Assembly (NCBI GenBank): GCA_016758965.1
Contig: JAEPRB010000132.1
Coordinates: 1 to 64,000 of the forward strand
DNA length: 64,000 nucleotides
Source of the DNA: Circinella minor
Taxonomy: Eukaryota > Mucoromycota > Mucoromycetes > Mucorales > Lichtheimiaceae
Direction of reading: 5' to 3'
In this document: positions 1-12,540 of the stretch, in pieces
Numbering within the stretch: the stretch's first letter is position 1
Layout: each line of letters starts with the position of its first letter
Program-made: the position numbers and the translations under genes
The notes under the pieces: generated by a model
Told to the model about the DNA's origin: nothing
The model's input: only the letters and a program-made list of their open reading frames with translations
The model's database searches: none

Positions 1-1385
1 GGATGCTTCACATACAATTTACGACTTCAACTGTTGTATGAAAGCGCAAAGGTTGTCACATGACAAAAAGTAATAGCTGGTTGTTCAGAAATGATGCAGC
101 GAATGCCGTCAAGGTAATAAAAGTACAACGAAGTGAGTCTTGCATATGCAATATTATACTAATAGAAACTTTGTTAGAAGAAATAATTGATCCTCTTTCT
201 AGTTACAGTTTGGCGCATTCATTTTCTTTCATGTTCACTTGAATTAAAATGGCTAGGATTTCTTACTTGATTAATTCATTCAATCCATACAATAATATTC
301 ATGGTTCAACAAATAAAGTCACGTGATATTCGTCGTGAATCCCACATTTTCAATCAGGATAATATTAATGCTAAATAAAAAAGGGTCATTTCTAAAAATA
401 TTAGATACATAATGCCTAGAAATATATATATTTGTTTCTGGTATTTTATGAGGTGAAGTGGTTATAAAATCGAATTTAATAATAAAAGAACTTTGGTTGG
501 TCAAAGTTGTTTGTATTTTTGCTTTTTTTTTACTGTCTAATAATGAAGAAGTTATTCATGAGAGCACTGTGTTTTTTTGACTTTGATCGGAGAGCGTATT
601 ATAGTTCGGGCAAAAATAATATATACTGTAATTATGTACATACATAGTTTACATTATCGCGCAATGTGGTAGTACCCATCTTCCCGTTTCCTTTTTTGAA
701 AAAAGAGCAAAGTGTCGAGGATGATTTTTTTTAAACTATATAATAAATCTATTATTATAAAGTCATGTAAATTACTAAAATTTTACTATATTTTCATTAT
801 AATAATTGTCATTATAGCGGAAAGGTCTTAATTTGTCGTTCTGGCTGCTACTACAAATAAAGTCCTAGTTTGACAGATTTTTTGCTTCCCATGATTGAAA
901 AAAAAAGAGATTGGTATATAATTTTTACGAAGTGGCTTGATCTTTTTGTCTCGCTTCAAAAAGATGTATGCTTTTTATCATAATATACTTACGAGAATAC
1001 ATACGTATTTTTTTTAAAGTCTATGGAAGAAACCGAAGTTTATTAACAGAAAAAGGGTTCTCTACGTAAGAATACTTTAAACAATTTAATGTATTTGGGT
1101 ATAAATATGAATAACTAAATTAAACATATGTATTGAAATGGTCAATTATTTTAAGACATCAACAGTTCATTCCTATCTCAAACTTTCTCATATTACTTGG
1201 TCCTTCTTCCAATCTTGGGTATAAATATTGATATATGTGTATGATGCATACATTTTTATAATCTAAATTTTCTTAGTAAATGTTTCATTTTAAATGTCGC
1301 TATTATGCTCTCTATTTATTAGTGGAATGGTTAGGGGGTGGGTTTTTTTTTCTGATGAGGAGTATAAGAATATAACTATATGTTC
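1..1385. other. Gene-poor AT-rich stretch
   Basis: I see no convincing gene. The short open frames are low complexity or lack coding character. The stretch holds poly-A and poly-T tracts and scattered TACGTA-type palindromes. Confidence 0.6.
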
Positions 1386-2005
1386 AGGAATTTTTCGATG
1401 GGCTTTTACTCTTCTTGAAGATCTTTTTATTTTATCCATCGCTTGTATCTTCGCATCCATTCCAAGAGAATATGCCTCGATATATTTTCAGCACCTGTTA
1501 TGTCTCCAGTAGAATCTGAGAACTTCTCAACGTTTTTTGTAATGACTTGAAGGAATAATTACAGTCTGCACGGGCTTCTTTTTTGGCATAACTCCAGTAC
1601 CTTTCAATCTAGTTAGTCTCACAATGAAATTTTGGATACATTTTAAAGTGATTGTGCCCAACTGTCTCTTGAAGGGCAGATTTTTGTCGTGCAAAGTCGG
1701 ACTTCTGACTTGCTAAAAGATGCCGGACACAGCATTTATGATCAGACTTTTCATCATCATTGCATGACAATCGTCATTTTTTCCCTTGTCTATAGGGGTC
1801 TTTTTCCATCCACAGGCCTCGCTCTTCAAGTATTTTTTTCATACCTTTGAAATAAATAACTGTTTTCAGTTTGCTTTCTCCATTTTTTCTTTCTTGAATT
1901 AATCCTTCTTCATATTATACATGGCTTGAACATGTAATTCTCCATTTCAAATATACGTTGTATCCTTGAATTTGAAAAGTTCCATTCCATCGGCAATTGA
2001 TATTT
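1386..2005 (-). pseudogene. Decayed DDE-type transposase, C-terminal part
   Basis: Read on the minus strand, this gives a recognisable C-terminal transposase region of the fungal 'DDE superfamily endonuclease' type. In order it shows GMKKILEERGLW, a Cys-rich DHKCCVRHLLASQ segment, MYPKFHCETN, then a stop, then IERYW, ARADCNYSFKSL and finally a basic tail RRVKAHRKIP. In this family FHCELNxIExxW carries the last catalytic carboxylate. Here an in-frame TAG sits between Asn and Ile, where intact copies as I recall them have a residue such as Trp or Phe. A second TGA lies upstream near the acidic NDDEKSD segment, and the last ~30 residues are in a shifted frame. The copy is therefore dead. The family assignment rests on remembered motif order, not a search. 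Confidence 0.65.
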
Positions 2006-2355
2006 GGTTATTTTAATAAGAGTACGTAGAAATAAAAACAGACAAGGCAAAATCCTTTATTTGAGACTTTGTTATATATCATCAATTTAAAATAATAGTT
2101 ACAACGACGTAATGATATTTATGAGTTATGGGGCTTAGTTATAAATTGAATGATGTACGTAGGTGACTGATATCAAAGCCGGGTACTTGAGATTAGTCAT
2201 TAATATTGAGAAGGTTACTATAGCTACTGTTCTGAAGTATATTGGGGTTAGCCATGATACTCTCTTTTATTCTTTAATTTAAGTTGACGAGGCGCAGGAC
2301 ATCGTTATGTGATTTTACTCAGTTCCCTTAATTATTGTAAATATGATTTCTTATT

Positions 2356-2740
2356 TCATTTGGGATAAAGAGATAATGTTCTTATAATACAACATGTCAT
2401 ATGATGATTGAGTGTTGAAGACAGACTCTGTTTATTTTTGGTGAGATCTGGAAAGAAATTACGTTCTTCACAGTTTGTTGTTGATTTCTGTTGAATTTCA
2501 AATCCAGGGAAGCTTAAAATCGAATGCAAAGTTGCATTGGAAACCGAATTAGATTTGTCACTTTCACCTTGAATCCATTTAGTTATTCTTTAATCCTTTC
2601 GATAAACACCTCGAAGTACATTATCTGCACCTTTTTTCCATGACAAATTCAGCTTTCGACATACATTTTTGATATCATCCCTCGTCAGGCCAATCAATTC
2701 CCAATCTTCTTTGCCTTTTTCTTGGTCAGATTCTTGAGTG
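2356..2740 (-). pseudogene. Decayed coding fragment, family not recognised
   Basis: One minus-strand frame runs about 127 codons with a single internal TAA after the segment GVYRKD. It begins with an acidic/basic stretch (QEKGKEDWELIGLTRDDIK) and a KLNLSWKKGADNVLR segment and continues through SILSFPGFEIQQKS. Composition is protein-like and not the usual Phe/Lys/Ile-rich noise of this window. It lies upstream, on the same strand, of the DDE transposase remnant, so it could be the N-terminal half of the same dead element. That link is inference. Confidence 0.35.
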
Positions 2741-4107
2741 TTTTTTTTTCTAAGTATTTCTACTTAAACGTTTTCTGTTGGTTATTGCTATCATTATGAA
2801 GAAGATACGTGTTACAGAAATCACTACATCTCGAACATCACGATGCTTATATGCACATGCTTTTGGCTAAATATAGTACCGGAATATGTTACCCATCCCC
2901 ACCGTTTCGATCATAGTTACCTCTCCAGCCAAAATAGTCAGCTACACTCCAACTTTGAAATTATATAAAAAGGAAATTTAGTCAAGTTTACAAAAACTAA
3001 CTCATTAGTTGTTGTATCTTTCATTTCTATGATTTATTTTTTGTTTTGGGCGCATACGTATACGTTTATTTACAAGCATTCAAAACTACGTACGCAAAAA
3101 AAAAAATAAGTTATAAAATGTATGCACCGTATAAAATATACAAGTACTCAAATGCTATTGTATTCTAAAATAAATAATTTACATTGAATCAAATTTATTC
3201 ATAAAATATATTTAGAAGCTTTTATATTTACTGTATGATGATCGTGAATTTAGAAAGGCAGTAAAATTAAGCTCATTGATATAAGCTCTATTCAATGTTT
3301 GTTGTACACAAACAACAATGCAATTCATTGTGAGAACGCGTTATGGTGACTTTTTTTTTATTTGAACGAATGTAAATATTTGTACATGTTCCTTCCTTCC
3401 TTCTTTGTTAAAAAAAAGATATGTGGGGACAAGATAGAAATCAACAAAACCTACAATAGCGATTATTGGGAACAGTTATACGTAATACGTATATAATGTT
3501 TTATGTTTATTTAATGATGTGTGTGAGATGAGGGGGGATATTTTATATTACTATGTAAAATAACTTGGGTTTTTTTTCTCTCTCTCTCTCAGATGGATAT
3601 ACTATACTATTTATTCTTATTCTTTTTATAATATATTTAATCTATACATGATAATAAAGTCCCCAATAGCTGCTTTTTTTATCACTCACACTTGGCTTCC
3701 TTCTCATCCCTTTATCAAGTTCAATGACTGATTTAGAACCCATATTTACAGTATATTTATTTGGTATCATATTGTTATAATAATAATAAAAGTAAAATCT
3801 GAAAGTTAAAGAAGGAGAAGGAGAAAATGTACAAAGAGGATAAAAGTGGTGCTGATTTGGATACAATAACGGGAAAATATGGTAAAGAAAAAAAGGTACG
3901 TAAAGAAAAATATTTATAATAAATGAGATGATGATGAAGTGACATTTGATACTTGGGAAGAGTTTGATGTATTTATTGAATGAGATAAAGAGCTTACAGT
4001 GTTCAATTCTTCTAAACTTGCTAAAATTCATCTGCCAGTTTTAATATCGAATCGCGAATTGCCAATAATGTCGGGAGCTTCTTTGTGAATTCTTTTATCT
4101 GCTTTTA
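2741..4107. other. Gene-poor stretch
   Basis: No supported gene. A 129-codon minus-strand frame near 3642-4031 is Phe/Tyr/Ile-rich from AT-rich DNA and shows no domain. A CT-microsatellite lies near 3575-3592. Confidence 0.55.
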
Positions 4108-4418
4108 CAGTCAACCCCCGCTTTTGCACCTCCCGCTTTTGCAAATCTCTCGGTTATGCACCCTTTGTCTTTGAAATTGTTTATGGAACCGCAACTTGCA
4201 ACTTGCGTCAAGGTTCCTGGGAGGGTTGCGCGAATCCAAAGTAAACTATACTATAATTTAACCGATTGTGTATAGTTTTCTTATGAATCATTATCCAAAT
4301 ATAGAAATACCCAAAATGTCATCAAAGCATAGTTGATGAGATGCTGTATTCAAATATTTATATTTAAGTCTCGCTTTGTTGCAAAGTCTTCGGTTCTGCA
4401 GAACCTGGTGGTTGACTG
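4108..4418. mobile_element. Candidate pogo/Tc1-mariner-like MITE (about 311 bp)
   Basis: The left end reads CAGTCAACCCCCGCTTTTGC. The reverse complement of the right end reads CAGTCAACCACC. The outer 12 bases match with one mismatch; similarity is weak further in. The left end is preceded by TA, as expected for a TA target duplication, but the right end is followed by AA, so one flank has changed or the boundary is wrong. Subterminal direct repeats of CCCGCTTTTGCA are visible at the left end. No coding capacity. CAGT-starting ends with TA targets are typical of pogo-type elements. Confidence 0.45.
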
Positions 4419-5229
4419 AAAAAGGGGAACTTTACTTTTGCTTGTACTCTTCTTATCGACGTCTTATAAATCCATGAATAATATTATCACCAATACAAAA
4501 ATCGATTTCATTTACTGTGTACAACAAAATCTTTCTTCATAGCTAATTTTTGTACGCATAGCTAAAAATCCATGCTGATTGGTGTCGCTGTCGTATTTTC
4601 AATAATTGTGCAAACATCGGTGATGGTGTTAGAAACGTTAATGTACACTTGATTCTTTTATCGCTATAATTTTGTCGTGTGCCAGAAGTTTCTTGATCAA
4701 TTTTTTTTTTTTTTTTGAATCTAAATCAAGAATATCAAGCTGGGCGACCCTAATAAACTATGTGTCACCATATATTAGCATCCAGTCAAACATATGTCAT
4801 CATTATGTCTAAACATTTTAAAATGCTCACCTATTGCATAGTTAATGATATACATTAGTACAACAGCCATTTTTGCTTTGCCTCTTTCTCTTTCGGTGAC
4901 GACGACGATGTGAAAGCTGAATCAAACTGGTGTTTCTTTTTTAGATACCGTCATTAATTAGAAAGTACGTAGCAAGCGTTAGTTGAAAAGTAAATAAAAA
5001 AAAAACAGTTATTTTGTTCATTATGTAGCATACTTTTTGCAATTCAATTTCAAGATATGCAGTTGCATCTTCCAATAACCTTTTATGTATTGTTCTCCGT
5101 CTGGACTGGATATCTGACTGTTTGTAGATCGGTATCTAGTACATTTTTTAAAGAATGTTGAGGATGTATCCTTTCGTGTCTATTATAAAAACATATAGTA
5201 TCAACACGTACACTTGTTTAAATATAATA
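4419..5229. other. Gene-poor stretch
   Basis: No supported feature beyond a poly-T run near 4700. Confidence 0.5.
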
Positions 5230-5568
5230 TGTTGTAATCTAGAGTTTGTCAGAAACGTGTTTTTATTTACCCTGAATTCATTCAAAGCAGTGTTCGCTAA
5301 CGTCTTCACATAATTAGGCTGATTTGCCTTAGATAAATGATATAATAACGTACTGTATGCTGAATTTGTATCCGATTTTGATTCCATAAGGTGATCGACG
5401 AAAAAGAAAGTAATCGATTTTTGATTGTCGTAAATGATTTTTGACCCATTCGCTGTCCTTATCATTGAGTGGGAACCACAAAGAGCTCGGAAACTTTGTT
5501 GTCATTCGGGTTGTATATGGTGTTGATAAAAAAAAAAAACTATAGTGAGGTGTTTGGTAATTTTTCAA
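5230..5568 (-). pseudogene. Short coding remnant, family not recognised
   Basis: Two overlapping minus-strand frames have non-random composition. One contains TTKFPSSLWFPLND. The other contains KSITFFFVDHLMESKSDT followed by NSAYSTLLYHLSKANQPNYV. They fit best as one protein crossed by a frameshift near 5450-5465. I do not recognise the family and see no start or splice signals that make a full gene. Confidence 0.3.
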
Positions 5569-6885
5569 TCGGAAAGCACAAAGATAAAGAATAAAGAGAG
5601 ATGGAACAGAATATACTTTGTTGCGGAAGATCGCTAATTACAGCCCGTACCATGTATGAAATACAGAATTAATTGTTCCCAATTAGGAATGGCCCCAGTA
5701 GCGAAGCGAAAGGGAGATTATTCTATTGTAAAATGATGATTATATTTTATATATGGTTTGGAACTTATAACTATTTGAAAAATAAAATAATGATAATAGC
5801 TAGCTATTTGTTATACGTACTCTGAACTGTATGTATAATATTTGAGCATTTATATTGTTGAAGTAATTAAATATCATTGTTCGAGATGCATTTTGCTCTG
5901 TCATTTTTGCTTCTACGTACAATCGATTTTGGCACAGACATTGTTACATTTTGTTTTCTTGTTGTTCCTTTTACACTCAATGGTGCCACAAATGGTATAT
6001 GTCTTTAAAGATATCTTTAAGGAGATTATTATTCCTCCTGCTGCTGCTGCTATCTGTAAATATGTGTAGTGCTATAATAGAATTTGGATCTGTTAACACT
6101 GAATTATATCGCAACTTCAGTTAACACTTTTGAAGACGTACTTACCACTTCAAAAAAAAAAACTCTATTCCATAGCGTTTGATTCAATGGCAGTAGTTCG
6201 ACTAATGGTAGATTCCTTATTAATGGTTCGGTTGTCGATAATGTTCTTTGGAATCACTAACATTAGTAGAATTTTCATCTCCACACACGCAATCATGAAC
6301 TCCCCATTAGATAATGCTTTTGATCCATTTGATTTTCTCCCGGCATTATGATTTCTTTCTTCTGTTGTTTCTTCCATGTCTTTTATTATCAGAGTTAAAT
6401 TACTTTGTGACACTATTGATGCAGTCCATGAAAGCAATAACTTTTTTTTTTTAATATTGACGCTAATAATGTATGGACTTTCTTTTTCTCTTACACTTTA
6501 TGCTTGCCTGTTTAAGTCTCAGCAACATGTGATAGAGTCTTTTTTTTTTATTGGTAATGATTAGTTTTTTTTTTTTTTTTGTATTGGTTATGATATATAT
6601 ATATATATATATATATGATTAAAAAAATTGAGGATGTACATCTTGGTATCTAAATGATGGAAACGAGGTATGTATTGTGTCATTCGAATTATTTTTAAGG
6701 TTTTCAGCATATGGAGTAGTAATGTTTTATCATTTGCTTGGGCACATAAATCCAAACATGAATAACTTTTTTTACAATACGTATTAAAAAATAATATACA
6801 GAAGCTCATAATTATGTGAAATAAACCATTATATATAGCCTAATGATTACAATAATTATCTGGTCAAATATAATCTTATTAAATA
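5569..6885. other. No supported gene
   Basis: A 90-codon minus-strand frame (6165-6437) and nearby frames have somewhat protein-like composition but no recognisable motif. Poly-T and (TA)n tracts occur near 6540-6620. Confidence 0.45.
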
Positions 6886-8148
6886 ATGTATAGTCAACTT
6901 AAAAAAAAACACAATAAAGCATATTTCTCTTTGGGGGCTTTGTGTAACCTCACCGAGAATAGAAAAACAAAGAATTTTGACATTGTCTCACAGAACACAA
7001 CTTTTCTCTTAAAAAAAACAAGTTCGCAAAAGGACTTACTTACATCCATGCCCAAATATGACAAGGTCTTTTCGACCGATCCTGATGCCATTCTTGAAAT
7101 TTCATGGGGACCTACAATAAAAAAATTTAAAAAGAATAAAATAAAATTTACCAATCAACCATCGGTTATTACCAATCAACCATCGGTTATGTCCAATCAA
7201 CCATCGTCTAATATATCCAATCAACCTTCGTTTATGTCCAATCAGCCTTCGTCTATGTCTATTCAACCATCGTCTATGTCCAATCCACCATCGTCTATGT
7301 TCAATCCACCATCGTCTATGTTCAATCCACCATCGTCTATGTCAAAGGCAGAAACCTCCAATAACTTTTCTTTTAATAATACCAATGTTCACAATGACGA
7401 CGACGACGACGACGACGACTTGGATTCTATGAATGATGAACCATTACCCATGACGAGTTGGGGTTCTCAACAAATGCCACCCATGCAACAACACACTTTG
7501 GGTAGTAATAATAAGAATAATCAAGATTGGAATTCTTTAGTCGATCCCAACTTTACAGTAAAACCAGGAGGTATTGGATCTGGACAACTTCACCGAAAAG
7601 GTGGGAATTATATTCCTGTTCCTGAAATGGCGATTGTTAATCAACGACTTAAAAAACCAATTCCAAGTAGTCAAAGCTCATTAAAGATGTTGGAAAGTGA
7701 TGGTACTATTAAGAAAAAGAAAAAGAGAAGAAATAGAAAGAAACGAGAAAGAGTTCAATCTATGCCTGTTTTTGCAATACCTGAAAGAACAGTAAATGGT
7801 TGGGGTTCGGGTCAACTTACTTCAACACCATTCTGGGAACAACAACAGCAGCAGCAACAACAACAACAACAACAACAACAAATGGAATATAATCAAAATT
7901 ATCAACAAGAAGAAGAACAATTGAATCATCCTATTGGAAATGAAAAAGATATTGAAATTCTACCTTTATTAAAAATTGAAATTGAATTAGCACCTGGTGT
8001 GACAATTCCAATGACAATTATTAAAGGCGCTACAATGATGTCTCTTGTGAGTGATATTTGTAGTCATCATCGACTTAGTATGACACAAGAAGCTATGGAA
8101 TCAATTTGTACTACTCTTGATCTTCTTATTCAAGCAAAATATCCATAA
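6886..8148 (+). CDS. Hypothetical low-complexity protein, 420 aa
   Basis: This is an uninterrupted 420-codon frame. From the N-terminus it has a basic/hydroxylated lead, the segment DPDAILEISWGP at about 65-76, nine 7-residue repeats of the (S/T)NQPSSM type at about 89-152, and an Asp8 run near 168. It then has a GIGSGQL/GWGSGQL pair, a Lys/Arg-rich stretch KKKKKRRNRKKRERV near 275-290, a Gln run near 325, and a more ordered C-terminus containing IELAPGVTIPMTIIKG. The C-terminal 60 residues look folded and faintly resemble the short ubiquitin-like tails of some fungal proteins, but this is only a resemblance. The Met at about residue 54 (MPKYDK) is an alternative start, as the first 50 residues look less conserved in type. 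Function unknown. It converges on the monooxygenase gene, 213 bp away. Confidence 0.7.
   Translation: MYSQLKKKHNKAYFSLGALCNLTENRKTKNFDIVSQNTTFLLKKTSSQKDLLTSMPKYDKVFSTDPDAILEISWGPTIKKFKKNKIKFTNQPSVITNQPSVMSNQPSSNISNQPSFMSNQPSSMSIQPSSMSNPPSSMFNPPSSMFNPPSSMSKAETSNNFSFNNTNVHNDDDDDDDDLDSMNDEPLPMTSWGSQQMPPMQQHTLGSNNKNNQDWNSLVDPNFTVKPGGIGSGQLHRKGGNYIPVPEMAIVNQRLKKPIPSSQSSLKMLESDGTIKKKKKRRNRKKRERVQSMPVFAIPERTVNGWGSGQLTSTPFWEQQQQQQQQQQQQQQMEYNQNYQQEEEQLNHPIGNEKDIEILPLLKIEIELAPGVTIPMTIIKGATMMSLVSDICSHHRLSMTQEAMESICTTLDLLIQAKYP
7150..7341 (+). repeat. In-frame 21-bp minisatellite, 9 units
   Basis: Nine tandem 21-bp units (one expanded to 24 bp) encode TNQPSVI/SNQPSSM/FNPPSSM variants inside the hypothetical protein. 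Neighbouring units share point changes, for example the last three NPPSSM units, which indicates local duplication. Confidence 0.85.
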
Positions 8149-8361
8149 TCATCTTTTTTAAGATAATTCCCCCTCCCCTCAAATTGTAACTTTTTTGAAA
8201 ACAAAAACCAAAAGAAAAAAAATGTATATCAATATCTTCAATCTCTGTAAATAAATGGTAATAGCATATATAATAATTCATTAAATAACAAATGTTACTA
8301 ATATATCTCACCAATTGGATTGGGATAATAAGGATGATGGAAAACTTTTGATTTTTTTCAA

Positions 8362-11115
8362 TTACAATGTCTTTTTGTAGAACATAAAGTCATTAAAATT
8401 TGGTTTACGCAATTCACGCCAAAAGCTACAGACAGTACCTGACCAAATACCAAAAATCTAATATATATAAAAGGTTAATTCTTGAGCTTATTTTTTATAG
8501 TTACTATCTTATATATATATATATATATATATATCATACCTCATTATTTTGATCCAAGAAAATTGAACTACAACCTATCATATAAAATATAAGAATCGAC
8601 GGATGGATGAGATTTAAAAACAAAATTGTATTATTTATATATATATATAATTACCTCCTTTGAAAGCAGTTCCATCAAAACTAGTTTGTAACTTGGTAAT
8701 AAATACGTCTTGAGCGGTTTCTTTAGGTTCAATAGCAACCATATTATTTTGTGCAAGATATTTTATGCACTGGATAGCATAAGCAATTTGACTATATATA
8801 AATAATAATCCCTCATAAATTTAAATTATATATTTTATATAGTTTTTTAATTAATAGCCTTTCTTACATTTCAATCATCACAACCGCACTGTGATGAGTT
8901 AATCCAGAACTAGGACCCATAGCTGTAAAAAAGTTTGGAAATCCATGCATTGAAACAGTCTATATTCATTATTTATATATTCAATATAATAAGTAATAAA
9001 TAATAATTACGTACGTACTATTTTTTTTAAAAAAAAAAAAACAACCCTAAATATAAACTTTTATACGTACCTTGTATGTTCTGGGAGAATATTTCATCCA
9101 TTGTTCAAGAAGACGTATATTATTTCTACCATAAACTATATAAATCAAAATAAGGAAATCAATTTAGTAATAAAAAGCTACGTAAATCTACTAGAAAAAA
9201 AAAAGGCGTACCATCAAAATTTCCAAGAAATTGTTGAACATCATAACCAGTTGCTAAAACCAATATATCCACTTCTACTTCATTTCCTTCTTTATCAATG
9301 ATGGTTCGACCTTGAATCGATTGAATACCTGATTGAATCACTGAAACGTTTTGTTTAGCTAATGTTTCAAGATAGATTTCTGATTTGGTGATTCGTTTGC
9401 ATCCAAGTGGAAAATCTACATTTTTTTTTATTTAATTAAGAATAAGAAAATTCATACGGGGTGAATATAAGATGATTTAAAAGCAAGGTTTTGTTATTTA
9501 TCTCTTCCAATAGCATAATATTTTGTAAATACTACAAACTACTTACTAGGAATCAACTTTGGAATCAAATCAGGTCGACCTACACGTGTAAGACGAGATG
9601 CCATGGATTTTGCTGTACGTTGACGAATAAAACGTCCAATCCAAGAATCGTAATAACCAATTTTAATATAAGATAAATCTATCTACGTAACATATAAAAT
9701 ATATAATATTTAAGATTTTCTATGTAGCTATAATTTCTTTACAAATAACAAGAATATATACATATATATATATAACAGTTAATTATAAAATACCTGAAAA
9801 AAGATATATAATCGATAGATCCACATGAAGAAAGGAATCCAGCGAAATAAAAATTTTAAGATACGGGAATAATTAAATTGATCTATTTTATAATATAAAA
9901 ACATGAATTCTTTAGAACAGAGTTATTATTATTATTATTATTATTATAAACCATACTTCTTACTGTGACCCATGCTGGTGTTCTTTGATAACTATATAAA
10001 TGGTGTGTCATTTTTTGTAATGATGGAATTAATTGAACTGCACTACGTAAAAAAAAAGTCAATACGTACGTATTTTAATATTAGTCTTAACTTTTGTCAT
10101 TATATTAAAAAAAATATTGCGTGATTGTTGTTGACACACTTACGTTGCCCCTGATCCGATTACAGCAACTTTTTTATTTGTAAAATCAATATTCTTATCC
10201 CAACGTGCAGTATGAATAACAGGACCATCAAATTGATCAATGGGTAATTCTTGAGGAATTTTTGGAACTCTAAATGGACCTAATCCAGCAAATCTATTCA
10301 TCATATTCATTAGCTTATTTTTTGACTTTATTCCTGTGTAACATCCATGGATGGGAGAGACATAAATATAAAACCACATGACAAATTACACAAAATCAAA
10401 ATATCCATCTTCTATTTTTTGATGATCATTCACATTTCTCCATTGAAGAAACCATTGATTTTTTTCTTCTTTCCATTCTGCTCGTATCATTTCAGTTTCA
10501 AAACGTATTTTTGGATATAAATTATATTTTTTAGCAACATTTTGAAGATATGTCTTAATTTCAACTTGAGGACTAAAATGTTTTGACCAATCTATTTATG
10601 TAAGAACAGTTTTTTTCAAATGAGTGTGTTATATACTTTATCTGTGGATTTTTTTTTCTTCTCCATGTATGTAATGTAATGTATTCATAGCGACATATAT
10701 AAAAATAAAATTTCATTTACTTGGATTAGGTTCGAAACTAAACGAATATACATGAGAAGGAATATCACATTCAAGACCTGGATATCTAATAAATTTATAT
10801 TGATATTCGTATCCAGCTTTCTTTCCGTTTTTTTTTTTGTTTTCTCATTTTTGTTGTTCATTGATATTTACGTATTTGTTTCCCAAGTGCCACCCACATC
10901 TTTAGCTACTTCAAATAATTCTGCATCAATACCAAGTTCTTGTTTTACTTTGATAGCCGCGCAAATACCCGTAAAACTAATAATTCAAAAAAAAAAAAAG
11001 TAATATGATGATTAACAATGGATGATAATGATAGTAATAATAATAGTACTTTTTTTTTTTTTTACCCTGTTCCAATTACTGCAACTGTAGGTTTACTTTC
11101 TTTGTTTGACACCAT
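8362..11115 (-). CDS. Baeyer-Villiger-type flavin monooxygenase, 503 aa, 14 exons
   Basis: Predicted FAD/NADPH-dependent class B monooxygenase that would insert oxygen next to a carbonyl or oxidise a heteroatom; substrate unknown. Exons, in transcription order: 11115-11066, 10976-10872, 10785-10721, 10591-10390, 10293-10144, 10042-9957, 9882-9794, 9682-9547, 9415-9212, 9135-9071, 8959-8868, 8791-8655, 8574-8540, 8457-8362. All have GT-AG borders and sum to 1512 nt. Motifs: an N-terminal FAD Rossmann GTGFTG at about 15-20, DVGGTWETNTYPG, the Baeyer-Villiger fingerprint FDGPVIHTARWD at 162-173, a second Rossmann GSGATA, and LATGYD near 360. About 500 residues is the usual length. It is paralogous to the gene at 39177-41711, has two extra introns relative to it, and shares most other splice positions and exon lengths. 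The start ATG directly precedes the FAD motif. Confidence 0.9.
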
Positions 11116-12187
11116 TTTTTATTTTATTGAAAGAGAAAAAAAAAAAGAAAAAGAAGTGTGTGTATCATTTTTTTTTGTTCATTTTTATCCGATTATCAAT
11201 CGATGTGACACAAATACTGTTTTTAAAATTCTCATCACACTAACAATAAGGCACGGAAAACTTTAAATTTTACTATGGCTGAAAAACAACATTGATACTG
11301 TATATATGCATAATTATTATGTTATATATATATATGATCATGAAACTTGTAGAAATAATGGAACCAATAAAAATGGTTTATAAATCCTTTGATAATTTAC
11401 ATAAAATGTAGAAGATGTTAACTGTGTAAAATAAATACTGTTAACCAAGTGAGTGTATATTACATAAAATTATTCAACTTCTATATAAGAATAAACGCTT
11501 TTATATTTGACGTACGTACGATTACGTGTACATACGTAATACTGAGGGATATATGCCGCGAACAGGAGTTCCAAAAGAGAAATTACGAATCTGTTTTTCT
11601 TGACGAGAAAGGGATAATTGATAAAGAAGAACAACAATAAAATAAACTCTCTTTTACGTACGTACATAAATACATTAATTTATTTGACAAATCTAGTTTA
11701 TAATAAACGAGGCTTATTTGGATCTAATTTATCATGTTTTTATCTTTTTTATGCGAGGATAACATAAACTAACTTTTTACAAATGTATTTTGACACGAGA
11801 TGTTTTTTTTTTTGTTAGAATTGTACTCATGAATGTCATGGCTCAGTGAATGTGGTTTTCAAGTGATATTTTCCATTTGTGTTGAAATAATAAAAGCTGC
11901 ATCTTATGAAACACCATTATTGCATTGAAGTTTTTCTGTTAATAAATAATCATTGTGATCAAGTGGCTGAAATGATAGGCATAATAACGGGTCCAACAAC
12001 TCAGTTCCAAGCACATTTGGTGAAGCGACGTTTTGTTAGCCTGGTTGGTATTATCTATTAGTTAATAGTGTGACAAAGAGCTCAACCCATATAAAATAAC
12101 GAGCTAAAACAAATAAAGTCTTTTTTTATCACATTTTCTTATTCTCACTGTATCTATCATAAATTGATCTGGAACCACTTTAGACTT
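11116..12187. other. Upstream region of the monooxygenase; no other gene seen
   Basis: AT-rich, with a purine/pyrimidine-rich tract just 5' of the monooxygenase start and several ACGTACGT palindromes. No coding region is supported. Confidence 0.5.
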
Positions 12188-12540
12188 CTATAACTCATTG
12201 GATTTGGCTGAGTGACCTTTGTTAGTTTGGTCTTGGCTATTGGTGTTCTGTTGTTGTTGTATCGTCTGTGCTTGTTCTGGCAAGCTTTTTAAATGGTTGG
12301 TATAATAATGGGTCTTCAAGTCGTCGATTTTCATAAAATGAGCAATGCATACAGGGCAGCCAAAGTGCTTCATGACATCGTGTATGTTGGTAGCCTTAAC
12401 ATAATAGGTATCATTACCATATCGTCTGATAATTCCTGTTATTGGATGTGGCAACTGTATACGTATTGTGTTTTTTTGCATGTGTTGTCGAAGGGATTGT
12501 GGAGTATTGTATGTAGAAAGGATTCCTCCCCATAAGTACT
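12188..12540 (-). CDS. C2H2 zinc-finger protein fragment (terminal exon?)
   Basis: The open minus-strand frame ends at a TAG at 12188. It contains one C2H2 finger, CPVC-x12-H-x4-H, in the segment GCPVCIAHFMKIDDLKTHY, preceded by the segments IQLPHPITGIIRRYGNDTYY and VKATNIHDVMKHF. The C-terminus is Gln-rich. The frame is open upstream to about 12540, where a plausible acceptor (TTCTTTAG) precedes the segment YGEE or LWGGIL, depending on frame. An earlier exon was not found. This may be a 3' exon of a gene or a stranded fragment. A nucleic-acid-binding role is inferred from the finger only. Confidence 0.4.

Noticed and set aside
3642..4031. 129-codon minus-strand open frame
   Set aside because: Phe/Tyr/Ile/Ser-rich composition expected from AT-rich DNA; no motif, no splice partner, no promoter context.
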